A stretch of 64,000 bases of DNA from Halothiobacillus diazotrophicus. GTDB taxonomy: Bacteria > Pseudomonadota > Gammaproteobacteria > Halothiobacillales > Halothiobacillaceae. Under the pieces are notes generated by a model. It saw only the letters and a list, made by a program, of their open reading frames with translations. It was not told where the DNA came from and did no database searches. Position 1 is the stretch's first letter, and every line of letters begins with the position of its first letter. The translations under genes were made by a program, and so were the position numbers. The stretch spans positions 434,001 through 498,000 of the forward strand of contig NZ_CP016027.1 in the NCBI RefSeq assembly GCF_001663815.1, read 5' to 3'. Below are positions 38,063 through 46,360 of the stretch, piece after piece.

Positions 38063-38890
38063 ATGACCGAAATCCAAGCCAGCTGCACGCATACGGCGGC
38101 GATCGCGCGCTGGCGAGACGGTCACTGGGAACACGAAACGGATGAATTGGCTGTCGAGACGCCGGTCGCCCTGGTATTCAACGGGGTTTCCCATGCCGTC
38201 ATGCTGGCGACACCCAATCACCTGATCGATTTCGCCCGGGGATTTGCCTTGAGCGAAGGCATTGTGCCCACGGCGGCCGAGTTTTATTCGGCCATGGTGG
38301 CGTCTTCGCCGCAGGGACATGCCGTACATTGCACGATCAGTGATTCCGCCTTCGCTCAGTTGGGCGATCGTCGGCGGAATATGGCGGGCCGGACAGGGTG
38401 TGGCCTGTGCGGGGTGGAAACCCTGGATCAGGTGCTGCGTCCCTTGTCGAATACGCTTCAGGCGGGGGCGGATACTCCCTGGTTGGCAGTTTCGGCAATC
38501 CGTTCAGCCTTGTCGCAGCTAGCGCATCATCAACCTCTGAACGGAATCACCGGCGGCATGCATGCCGCCGCGTGGTGTGATCCCCGAGGTGATCTGGCGC
38601 TGGTCTGTGAGGATGTGGGCAGACATAATGCGCTGGACAAATTGATTGGTCGTATGGCTGCGTGCCGCAATACCTTCGATGATGGCTTTCTGCTCATCTC
38701 CAGCCGCGCCAGTGTCGAGATGATCCAGAAGGCCGCTACCGTGGGGATCCGAAATCTCGTTGCCATTTCGGCGCCGACGGCACTGGCGGTTGCCACGGCT
38801 GAAAAGGCGGGCATGACCCTGATCGCGTTCGCGCGCGGCGATCGCTTCGTGGGGTATACGCATCTTGAACGCATATTGACTGACGACTGA
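38063..38890 (+). CDS. fdhD: formate dehydrogenase sulfuration factor FdhD/FdsC
   Basis: A 275-residue FdhD-family protein, which transfers sulfur from a cysteine desulfurase to the molybdenum cofactor before insertion. The conserved GRTGCGLCGVETLDQV carries the two functional cysteines. ALVFNGVSHAVMLATPNHLIDFARGFALSEGI and EDVGRHNALDKLIG are family blocks. In fds operons this gene is called fdsC. ATG 38063 lies 10 bases after the fdsA stop; the longer frame begins inside fdsA. Confidence 0.95.
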   Translation: MTEIQASCTHTAAIARWRDGHWEHETDELAVETPVALVFNGVSHAVMLATPNHLIDFARGFALSEGIVPTAAEFYSAMVASSPQGHAVHCTISDSAFAQLGDRRRNMAGRTGCGLCGVETLDQVLRPLSNTLQAGADTPWLAVSAIRSALSQLAHHQPLNGITGGMHAAAWCDPRGDLALVCEDVGRHNALDKLIGRMAACRNTFDDGFLLISSRASVEMIQKAATVGIRNLVAISAPTALAVATAEKAGMTLIAFARGDRFVGYTHLERILTDD

Positions 38891-38914
38891 TTCAATCGGA
38901 GCAGACCTTCCAGC

Positions 38915-39148
38915 ATGGACAAACACAATCTCGTTCACATGGCCAACAAGATCGGCATATTTTTTGAGGCCATGCCCGATCCCATGGAGGCTCAGCAGGG
39001 CATCGCCGATCACCTGCGAAAGTTCTGGGAACCGCGCATGCGTCGTGAACTTCTGGCTTATCTTGATACGCAGTCAGGCGGTGAGCTGCGCTGCATCGTG
39101 ATTTCGGCCATCGAGGCCCACCGTAGCGAGCTTTTGCCCCGTCAATAA
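38915..39148 (+). CDS. fdsD: formate dehydrogenase delta subunit
   Basis: A 77-residue FdsD-family protein (LVHMANKIGIFFEAMPDP, GIADHLRKFWEPRMRRELLAYL) found with soluble NAD-dependent formate dehydrogenases; it helps assembly or stability of the enzyme. It ends the fds gene set and precedes the transporter by 104 bases. Confidence 0.93.
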   Translation: MDKHNLVHMANKIGIFFEAMPDPMEAQQGIADHLRKFWEPRMRRELLAYLDTQSGGELRCIVISAIEAHRSELLPRQ

Positions 39149-39252
39149 TCGTAATTAAAGGTTTATGCCGATACAGGCGGGGTCTGATCGGCATGGCGAC
39201 GCTGTATTAAAACAACCCCACCACCACCGAGAAATTAACAAGAGGAAGACGT

Positions 39253-40869
39253 ATGGCTGGAGTGCTGGACAAAGAAAGAACGATCGCCGGCGAGGGATTC
39301 AATCGCTGGCTCGTACCACCCGCCGCATTGGCAATTCATCTCTGTATCGGGATGGCCTATGGCTTTTCCGTCTTCTGGTTGCCCATGACCAAACTCGTCG
39401 ACGCCGCGTCGACGCAATGTACGGGCGGATCCTGGATGACCGCACTGTTCTCGACCCAATGCAATTGGACGGTTCCTCAGGTCAGCATGACTTTCACGCT
39501 GTTCATCTTCATGTTGGGCGTTGCGGCTGCGTTTTGGGGCGGTTGGCTCGAGCATGCGGGGCCCCGTAAATCCGGTTTCATCGCCGCTGCCTGCTGGGGC
39601 GGCGGGATGGCCCTCGGTGGTGTGGGCGTGATGACTCATCAACTCTGGCTGGTTTGGCTGGGTTGCGGGATCCTTGGGGGTATCGGTCAGGGGCTTGGTT
39701 ATATCACGCCGGTTTCCACCCTCATCAAGTGGTTTCCGGACCGACGCGGCATGGCGACCGGATTCGCCATCATGGGGTATGGGGGTGGCGCCATGATCGG
39801 AGCGCCCATCGCCGTGGCTCTGATGAATCACTATGGGGCGGGCAATGCCAGTGCCGGTGTCGCGTACACCCTGATGACCATGGGTCTGATCTATTTCGTG
39901 GTGATGTCTGCGGGTGCCTTCGGCTTCCGTACGGCACCGGCCGGCTGGACGCCGACCGGTTGGTCCCCGAGCGAGAAGCAAAGCAAGGCCATGATCACGG
40001 ATAATCACGTGCATCTCGACAAGGCCTGGCGGACTCCGCAGTTCTGGCTGATCTGGGGTGTATTGTGCTTGAACGTGAGCGCGGGTATCGGCGTAATCGG
40101 GATGGCCTCGCCGATGCTGCAGGACATTTTCGGACCGTTGCTGGTCGGTGCCACAAGCCATGAGACCGTGACTGCCGTCCAGAAGGCGGCCATCGTGGCA
40201 GCTGCTGCCGGTCTGGTGGGTCTGATCAGTCTCTTCAACAGCTTGGGCCGCCTGTTCTGGGCTTCCGTGTCCGACTGGATCGGACGCAAGAACACGTACT
40301 TCACGTTCTTCGTCCTCGGGATTGCCTTGTATTGCCTCATGCCGACGCTGGGCCACATGGGGGCCGCCGGTCTGTTCGTGATCGTGGTCTGCGTGATTCT
40401 CACCATGTATGGCGGTGGGTTTGCGACGGTGCCGGCCTATCTGGCGGATATCTTCGGTACGCAAATGGTCGGTGCCATCCACGGGCGCCTTCTGACCGCC
40501 TGGTCCGCAGCCGGCATCATCGGCCCCATGCTGATCGCCAACATCCGTCAGGCTCAGCTGGATGCGGGCGTGCCGAAGAATCTGGTGTACGACAACACCC
40601 TGTACATTCTGGCGGGCCTGCTGGTGCTGGGGTTCATCCTGAACCTGCTGATCAAGCCCGTGGATCCCAAGCATTTCATGACGCCCGATGAGTTGGCTGC
40701 CGAACAGGCCCTGACCGAGAAGGCAAGTCATAAGTCCGCGACGGCGGAAACTGCGGCGCGTGGGCCGTTTGGCATGACTGGCGTCCTTGCCTGGCTTGCC
40801 GTGGGTGTCCCATTCCTGATCGGTGTATGGTTTGCGCTGGTCAAGGCCAGCGTCCTCTTCTTCCATTGA
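39253..40869 (+). CDS. oxalate/formate antiporter-family MFS transporter
   Basis: A 538-residue membrane protein of the OFA group (OxlT-like) of the major facilitator superfamily. Twelve hydrophobic helices can be traced; IHLCIGMAYGFSVFWLPM, GGIGQGLGYITPVSTLIKWFPDRRGMATG and the mid-protein FNSLGRLFWASVSDWIGRKNTYF are family hallmarks. Loops of about 30 residues after TM1 (with two Cys) and a cytoplasmic stretch of about 45 residues before TM7 are present. No oxalate-degrading genes (frc, oxc) are near, and fdsD ends 104 bases upstream, so formate or a similar carboxylate is the likely cargo. GAGGA precedes the start. Confidence 0.87.
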   Translation: MAGVLDKERTIAGEGFNRWLVPPAALAIHLCIGMAYGFSVFWLPMTKLVDAASTQCTGGSWMTALFSTQCNWTVPQVSMTFTLFIFMLGVAAAFWGGWLEHAGPRKSGFIAAACWGGGMALGGVGVMTHQLWLVWLGCGILGGIGQGLGYITPVSTLIKWFPDRRGMATGFAIMGYGGGAMIGAPIAVALMNHYGAGNASAGVAYTLMTMGLIYFVVMSAGAFGFRTAPAGWTPTGWSPSEKQSKAMITDNHVHLDKAWRTPQFWLIWGVLCLNVSAGIGVIGMASPMLQDIFGPLLVGATSHETVTAVQKAAIVAAAAGLVGLISLFNSLGRLFWASVSDWIGRKNTYFTFFVLGIALYCLMPTLGHMGAAGLFVIVVCVILTMYGGGFATVPAYLADIFGTQMVGAIHGRLLTAWSAAGIIGPMLIANIRQAQLDAGVPKNLVYDNTLYILAGLLVLGFILNLLIKPVDPKHFMTPDELAAEQALTEKASHKSATAETAARGPFGMTGVLAWLAVGVPFLIGVWFALVKASVLFFH

Positions 40870-40936
40870 GCCGATCCCGCCCGTTCGAGTGCTAACCAAG
40901 ATGGCGTGAAGGCAACCTGGGTTGTCCGCCAATGAA

Positions 40937-40960
40937 AAAGCCCGCCGGATGGCGGGCTTT
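40937..40960. terminator. bidirectional terminator
   Basis: A perfect 10-base stem AAAGCCCGCC/GGCGGGCTTT with a GGAT loop. It lies between the converging transporter and S-formylglutathione hydrolase genes and could stop both. Confidence 0.85.
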
Positions 40961-41038
40961 CTGCTTGTGTCAGGAAAATTCGCGGTTCAGGTTCAATGAT
41001 GTCGGACTTCGGACCTGAACTTCCCGAAATTTAACGGA

Positions 41039-41884
41039 TCATTGATGATCACCGCCCAGGGCCTTGGCGTGGTAGGCGAGGTGATCGCCGATAAAGCTGG
41101 CAATGAAGTGGTAGCTGTGATCGTAGCCGTCCTGCATACGCAGGGTCAGGTCGCCACCGCGTGCCGCGTAGGCGGCCTGCAGATCCTGCGGATAAAGTTG
41201 TTCTGCGAGGAACTCGTCATCCGTCCCCTGATCGATCAACAGGGGGATCAAGTCACAGCCGGCCTTGACCAGTTCGGTCGCATCGTAGGTGTGCCAGGCT
41301 TGTCGATCATCGCCAAGATAGGTGCCGAAGCAGCCTTCGCCCCAGGGCGAGATGCTGGGATGGCTAATCGGTGCAAACGCCGATGCCGAGCGATAGGCAC
41401 CAGATTCCTTCAAGGCGCAGATCAGGGCGCCGTGTCCACCCATCGAGTGGCCGGTAATGGACTTGACGCCGGGCAATACCGGCAAGTTGGCCTCGATCAG
41501 GGCGGGCAATTCCGAAACCACGTAGTCGTACATGTGGTAGTGGGTCGACCAGGGGGCCTGGGTCGCGTTGACGTAGAAGCCTGCCCCCTTGCCCAGATCG
41601 TAGCGATCCGGTACGTCGGGTATGTCGTCCCCGCGGGGACTCGTGTCCGGCATGATCAGCGCCAGTCCCAGCTCGGCGGCATAACGTTGCGCACCGGCCT
41701 TGGTGCGCACGTTGTCGTCGGTACAGGTCAGGCCCGACAGCCAGTAGACGGCCGGCACCTTTTCCGTGGCGGCCTTCGGCGGCAGATAGACGGAAAAGGT
41801 CATGGTGCATTGGCAGGACGTTGACTCGTGCTGATACCGATTCAGCCAGCCGCCGAATTCCTTGATGCTTTCGATCTGTTTCAT
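41039..41884 (-). CDS. fghA: S-formylglutathione hydrolase
   Basis: A 281-residue esterase-D-type alpha/beta hydrolase that splits S-formylglutathione to formate and glutathione. The nucleophile Ser147 lies in ITGHSMGGHGALI; the oxyanion and substrate region is VYWLSGLTCTDDN, the acid is in LIDQGTDDEFL, and the catalytic His in GYDHSYHFIASFI. It lies 13 bases after the adhC stop, forming a two-gene formaldehyde detoxification operon whose product feeds the formate dehydrogenase across the terminator. Confidence 0.96.
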   Translation of the reverse strand: MKQIESIKEFGGWLNRYQHESTSCQCTMTFSVYLPPKAATEKVPAVYWLSGLTCTDDNVRTKAGAQRYAAELGLALIMPDTSPRGDDIPDVPDRYDLGKGAGFYVNATQAPWSTHYHMYDYVVSELPALIEANLPVLPGVKSITGHSMGGHGALICALKESGAYRSASAFAPISHPSISPWGEGCFGTYLGDDRQAWHTYDATELVKAGCDLIPLLIDQGTDDEFLAEQLYPQDLQAAYAARGGDLTLRMQDGYDHSYHFIASFIGDHLAYHAKALGGDHQ

Positions 41885-41897
41885 GGGGATACGCTCC

Positions 41898-43007
41898 TTA
41901 GAAAATGATGACGGAGCGGATGCTTTCGCCGCTGTGCATCAGATCGAAGGCGCGATTGATGTCTTCCAGACCCATGGTATGCGTGACCATTTTGTCGAGC
42001 TCGATTTCTCCGCTCATGTAGCGATCGACGTAACCGGGCAGTTCCGTACGACCCTTGACGCCGCCGAAGGCGCTGCCTTTCCAGGTTCGGCCCGTCACCA
42101 GCTGGAAGGGGCGGGTAGAGATTTCCTGGCCCGCGCCGGCCACGCCGATGACCGTGGAGACGCCCCAGCCCATGTGGGTGCATTCCAGGGCCTCGCGCAT
42201 CACGTGTACGTTGCCGATGCACTCGAAGGAGTAATCGACGCCACCCTTGGTCATCTCGACAATGGCTTCGGTCACCGAGCCGGTCAGCTTCTTCGGATTG
42301 ATGAAGTCCGTCGCGCCCAGGGCCTTGGCCATTTCCCATTTTGTGGGGTTGATATCCACGGCGATGATGCGGCCGGCCTTGGCCATGACCGCGCCCTGGA
42401 TGCACGACAGCCCGATGCCGCCCAGGCCGAATACGGCAACCGTCGAGCCGGGCTCGACCTTGGCGGTGTTCATCACGGCACCGATGCCGGTGGTCACGCC
42501 GCAACCGAGCAGGCAGACCTTGTCCAGCGGCGCGGCCTTGTTGATTTTCGCCAGGGCGATTTCCGGCACTACAGTGTATTCGGAGAAAGTGGAGCAGCCC
42601 ATGTAATGGTAGATGGGCTTTCCGTTCAGGGAAAAGCGCCGCGTCTTGTCCGGCATGAGTCCGGTCCAGACGGTGCCGGCGATGGACTGGCACAGGTTGG
42701 TCTTGGTGGAATGGCAGTATTCGCATTCACCGCATTCGGGAATATACAGCGGAATGACATGATCACCGGGCTTCAGATTCTTCACGCCGGGACCGCATTC
42801 GACGACCTCACAGCCACCCTCGTGCCCCAGCACCACCGGGAAAACGCCTTCGGGATCGTTGCCGGAAAGCGTGAAGGCGTCGGTGTGGCATACGCCGGAG
42901 GCAATGACCTTGAGCAGGACTTCCCCGTGTTTGGGGCCTTCGACATCAATGAGTTCGATGGACAGCGGCTTGTTGGCTTCCCACGCGACGGCGGCTTTGG
43001 ATTTCAT
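41898..43007 (-). CDS. frmA: S-(hydroxymethyl)glutathione dehydrogenase (class III ADH)
   Basis: A 369-residue zinc alcohol dehydrogenase that oxidises the formaldehyde-glutathione adduct with NAD. Zinc ligands: Cys in [12 protein letters not shown], His-Glu in [12 protein letters not shown], and the structural-zinc Cys cluster in [16 protein letters not shown]. The Rossmann glycines are in [15 protein letters not shown]. Class III features such as [17 protein letters not shown] are clear. A 10-base palindrome GTTACGTAAC directly abuts the ATG, and a larger palindrome lies about 50 bases upstream. Confidence 0.96.
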   Translation of the reverse strand: MKSKAAVAWEANKPLSIELIDVEGPKHGEVLLKVIASGVCHTDAFTLSGNDPEGVFPVVLGHEGGCEVVECGPGVKNLKPGDHVIPLYIPECGECEYCHSTKTNLCQSIAGTVWTGLMPDKTRRFSLNGKPIYHYMGCSTFSEYTVVPEIALAKINKAAPLDKVCLLGCGVTTGIGAVMNTAKVEPGSTVAVFGLGGIGLSCIQGAVMAKAGRIIAVDINPTKWEMAKALGATDFINPKKLTGSVTEAIVEMTKGGVDYSFECIGNVHVMREALECTHMGWGVSTVIGVAGAGQEISTRPFQLVTGRTWKGSAFGGVKGRTELPGYVDRYMSGEIELDKMVTHTMGLEDINRAFDLMHSGESIRSVIIF

Positions 43008-43331
43008 GTTACGTAACCTGTATATGTCATGAGGTGATTTGATTTTCAGAAGCTATTTATTCGCATGCGAATAAATGCCTGTTGGAGCCTAGATGCTTAA
43101 TCGGGATTATTCAATGCGGAAGATGCGGAACGAGAAATACAGCTGGGTGCGCATACTTAATCGATTCGTCTTCGTTCACCAAAGAGTGACAATTCGCTGA
43201 CCCGGATTCGTAAGCGTTCCCGTATGCTATGTATGGAGGTGTTGTTGTGATCCAGCACAAACCCAAACGACACATTCCGATCTAATCGCACGAATTTGAT
43301 TGTTTTCGACCATTGTCAGGTACTGCCCAAT
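43008..43331. other. intergenic region between frmA and the OpgC-like gene
   Basis: A divergent gap with two palindromes near frmA (described separately) and no gene. CTTAATCG occurs twice in it. No clear promoter was assigned to the OpgC-like gene. Confidence 0.5.
43055..43076. promoter_or_regulatory. perfect 22-base palindrome upstream of frmA
   Basis: ATTTATTCGCA is followed directly by its exact reverse complement, giving a gapless 22-base palindrome 48 bases before the frmA start. It lacks a T tract and loop, so it is more likely a dimer-binding operator than a terminator. The regulator is not encoded nearby; formaldehyde-responsive FrmR or LysR-type control is only a guess. Confidence 0.65.
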
Positions 43332-44492
43332 ATGATGATTACCGACGGCATCCGTCCCGCTTCGCCGTCCAAGCGCCTGGTTTTTCTCGATGTGCTCCGG
43401 GGATTCATGCTTGTCGGAATCACGCTGGGGCATTTCGGTGATACGTTCGTCTGGCTCGTCTGGCAACCCCTGGGTTACTTCAGCAACGCCGAGGGTTTCA
43501 TTTTGCTGTCCGGAACCGTGTTCGGGCTGGTGTACGCGCGGATCTACCACAGGTCGCCTCATGAGATGACCGAGAAGGCCGTAAGACGGGCCGGGCTCAT
43601 CTACCTGAATCACCTCGGACTTCTGGTGTTCGTGGCTGCGTTCACCTGGCTGACCTACGGGTGGTCCACCCAGTGGCACAGTCATGCCCTCTATCTCGAC
43701 CTAGCGCCCGTGAAGGGTTTTCTGCTGGGTATTTTGATGCTGTACCAGCCGCCACTACTCGATATTCTGCCCATGTATGCCCTGTTCGTACTGGTCGGTC
43801 CGCTTATCATCCGTCAGTTGATGGCCGGTCGATGGCGAGTGGTTCTGGCCGTCAGTTTTGTGGTCTGGGTTATTTTTGCCCACTTGCTCCTGGGGGGGAC
43901 CTGGCGTGAAACCTTGGCACAGCGCGTTGGCCTGGGTTTTCCCTATCAAACGGGTGAGTTCGATCCGCTTGTCTGGCAATTGCTCTTCTTTTCGGGATTG
44001 ATTCTCGGGCATCGGATGTTTGCCCACCCGGGTGCGTTGCGCCCCAAGCCCGTTTTGGTCGTGCTATCCCTGATGCTTGCGCTCTATTTCTTTGCCCTAC
44101 GGCACGATTATCTGCCGTTTCCGGGGTTCTGGCATGCGTCCTGGGTGGATCGGCACGATCTTGGCTTGATCCGTATGCTCAATATTGCCGCCCTGGTATA
44201 CCTCTTCTGGACCCTGGTGGTCGTCAGTCGGAATGTGGTTTGGTCCCGAGGCATGATCATGGTGCGGGACTTCTTCGCGGTGCTTGGTCGACACAGCCTG
44301 CCTGTATTCACGGCACACGTTGTATTGATCTACCTGACGATACCCGTGCAGCAGGCGGGATCCGACCCAATCCGCTATGCCGTGGGTATCAGTCTGATCG
44401 TCTTCCTGTACCTCATGGCCCGGGTTTTTGACGGGCGGGCGGCGCGGTTGCGCCGAGAGAAGGCAGGGCTGTCGCGCCCGCTGGGGCACTGA
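43332..44492 (+). CDS. OpgC-family membrane protein (putative acyltransferase)
   Basis: A 386-residue multi-pass protein of the OpgC_C family. About ten hydrophobic helices are seen. The start RLVFLDVLRGFMLVGITLGHFGD has the Arg-Gly and His positions of acyltransferase-3-like proteins, and EGFILLSGTVFGLVYARIY is an OpgC signature. OpgC adds succinyl groups to periplasmic glucans in known bacteria; no opgGH genes are visible here, so the substrate is open. The start is uncertain: ATG 43332 or 43335, neither with a strong ribosome site; TTG 43296 would extend it. Confidence 0.8.
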   Translation: MMITDGIRPASPSKRLVFLDVLRGFMLVGITLGHFGDTFVWLVWQPLGYFSNAEGFILLSGTVFGLVYARIYHRSPHEMTEKAVRRAGLIYLNHLGLLVFVAAFTWLTYGWSTQWHSHALYLDLAPVKGFLLGILMLYQPPLLDILPMYALFVLVGPLIIRQLMAGRWRVVLAVSFVVWVIFAHLLLGGTWRETLAQRVGLGFPYQTGEFDPLVWQLLFFSGLILGHRMFAHPGALRPKPVLVVLSLMLALYFFALRHDYLPFPGFWHASWVDRHDLGLIRMLNIAALVYLFWTLVVVSRNVVWSRGMIMVRDFFAVLGRHSLPVFTAHVVLIYLTIPVQQAGSDPIRYAVGISLIVFLYLMARVFDGRAARLRREKAGLSRPLGH

Positions 44493-44518
44493 TGCGTAGT
44501 TTCTACGGCGCGTCTGGA

Positions 44519-45064
44519 TTACTGGGGTTGGAGTAGGGTGGACGGGATCAGCGTGACGACGCTTGTCCCATCCGAAATCGAGACGTCGCCATCCTGTATC
44601 GTGCAGCTGATCCGCATGGTGCGTTGTATCATGCCGGCAAGTGCGATTGTCGCATCCTCATCCACGGCCCGGATGGTCAGGTTGGACAGTCGACGGAGGT
44701 CGCGCATCGATTTTTCCCACCAGATGTCCATCGTTCGTCCGCCATAGGCATAGACCAGTACATGCCGGGCGCGGCCCAGCGCCTTGCGTAGTCGGCGTTC
44801 ATCGGGCAGACCCAGTTCGACCCAGAGCTCAATCGCCCCCGTGAGGTCCTTTTTCCACAAGTCGGGTTCATCGTCCACGGAGAGGCCTCGGGTAAAACTC
44901 AGTTCGGGGTCCGCATTCAACGCGAAGGCGAGGATGCGGAGCATGAGGCGTTCATCCGTTTCGGACGGGTGACAGGCCAGCGTCAGGGCATGGCTGGCGT
45001 AGTAATGCCGATCCATGTCGGCGATGTCGATGTCTGCTTTGTAGATGGTGGCTTTCAATGCCAT
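44519..45064 (-). CDS. yaeQ: YaeQ family protein
   Basis: A 181-residue YaeQ protein (MALKATIYKADIDIADMDRHYY, HPSETDERLMLRILAFAL, LWVELGLPDERRLRKALGRA, VYAYGGRTMDIWW). The family is widespread in proteobacteria and has a PD-(D/E)xK nuclease-like fold, but its function is not established. It is a single gene, converging on the OpgC-like gene. Confidence 0.93.
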   Translation of the reverse strand: MALKATIYKADIDIADMDRHYYASHALTLACHPSETDERLMLRILAFALNADPELSFTRGLSVDDEPDLWKKDLTGAIELWVELGLPDERRLRKALGRARHVLVYAYGGRTMDIWWEKSMRDLRRLSNLTIRAVDEDATIALAGMIQRTMRISCTIQDGDVSISDGTSVVTLIPSTLLQPQ

Positions 45065-45139
45065 GGGTGGGTACTCAAACGCGGTTGCTGAACAAAGAAT
45101 CGCGCGAGCGTATCAGTTATGAGCCTCGAAAGGGATGAC

Positions 45140-46360
45140 CTATCGCGATCCGTGCGATCCGATGGCTGTCGGGTCGAATTCGGCAAGAAAGGCCGTGAAG
45201 TCGGACAGGTTCATGGGTTTTGCGATGAGGTAACCTTGGGCAATGTCGCAACCGACTCGCTTGAGCATGTCCCAGTCCTCTAAGGTTTCAACACCTTCCG
45301 CGACAATGGAGACACTCAACTTGTGGGCCATGTCGATGCAGGATTCGACCACGATCCGCGAAGATTCGTTTTCCGAAAGATCTTTGACAAAGGATTGATC
45401 GATCTTCAATTCGCTGAACGCCACGCGAGTCAATTGCTGCAGACTTGAGTACCCGGTCCCGTAATCGTCGATCGACAGGGCAAAGCCGTTCATGCAAAGG
45501 CGTGCCAGATTCTCCAACGCATGCAGCACGTCGGTGATGGCTGCCGACTCGGTGATTTCCAGAACGACGTGTTTGGGGTCAATCACTTGATCTCTGACGA
45601 TCTGGGTAATCCGGTCGGCCAATTCAGGGGCGTCCAGCGAAACCAGAGACAAATTGACCGAGATCGTAAACTCATGGCCCTGTCGCTGGAGGGATCGCCA
45701 CGCAATAGCTGATTTCCTGAGAATCTGAAAAGTCAGATCGTTGATCCCTCGATTGGCTTCAAGATGCGGTATGAATGCGTAGGGGGGGATGATGCCGTCC
45801 TGGGGGTGGTGCCACCGGGCGAGGACTGCGGCACCGACGATCTCACCGGAGGATAGTGACACTTTGGGCTGGAAATACGGCTCGAATTGATTCAGCGTTA
45901 TTCCAGTCTGTATTTCGGCCAGACTGTATGATTTCGCATTCTGGGGGGGCAACCACTTCGTTTCCGTATGCTCATGTTTGGCGAGCAGCTCATGAAGTTT
46001 GCTGGGGAGAATGGGCTTTTCAATCGAGCCAAGCAACTTGATGCCATACATTTTGGTCATTCTGCCGACCGATGCGAGCAGTTTGCCATCCAGGGCACTG
46101 GTGATGATGATGGCGATATCGTGACTTTCGATACTGAGATGGCGCAGGAACTCCATGCCGTCCATTTCCGGCATGTTGAGATCGCACAGAGCGATATCGA
46201 AAGGGCGCGCCTCGCCGCAACGGATGATGTCCAGCGCCATCCGGCCATTGGCCGTCTCCGTGATGGATTCCACGCCCAGTCCACGCACCATGGTCATCAC
46301 CATCTGTCGCTGAAAGTCGTCGTCTTCCACGATCAGCAGATTGAGATCATGGACATTCAC
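45140..46360 (-). CDS. response regulator with receiver and EAL domains (EAL motif altered)
   Basis: A 406-residue REC-EAL protein. The receiver (1-125) has LIVEDDDFQRQM, phospho-Asp60 (IALCDLNMPEMDG) and Lys in SIEKPILP. The EAL domain (about 150-395) retains ISVNLSLVSL, VLEITES, IDDYGTGYSSLQQL, LKIDQSFV, VAEGVET and AQGYLIAKPM, but the motif itself reads AVLARW, with Ala178 replacing the metal-binding Glu. Hydrolysis of c-di-GMP is therefore doubtful; binding may remain. It starts at GTG 46360 behind GGGG, overlapping the hybrid kinase gene by 14 bases, an arrangement like RocS/RocR in Pseudomonas. The longer frame to 46519 lies in the kinase gene. Confidence 0.88.
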   Translation of the reverse strand: MNVHDLNLLIVEDDDFQRQMVMTMVRGLGVESITETANGRMALDIIRCGEARPFDIALCDLNMPEMDGMEFLRHLSIESHDIAIIITSALDGKLLASVGRMTKMYGIKLLGSIEKPILPSKLHELLAKHEHTETKWLPPQNAKSYSLAEIQTGITLNQFEPYFQPKVSLSSGEIVGAAVLARWHHPQDGIIPPYAFIPHLEANRGINDLTFQILRKSAIAWRSLQRQGHEFTISVNLSLVSLDAPELADRITQIVRDQVIDPKHVVLEITESAAITDVLHALENLARLCMNGFALSIDDYGTGYSSLQQLTRVAFSELKIDQSFVKDLSENESSRIVVESCIDMAHKLSVSIVAEGVETLEDWDMLKRVGCDIAQGYLIAKPMNLSDFTAFLAEFDPTAIGSHGSR

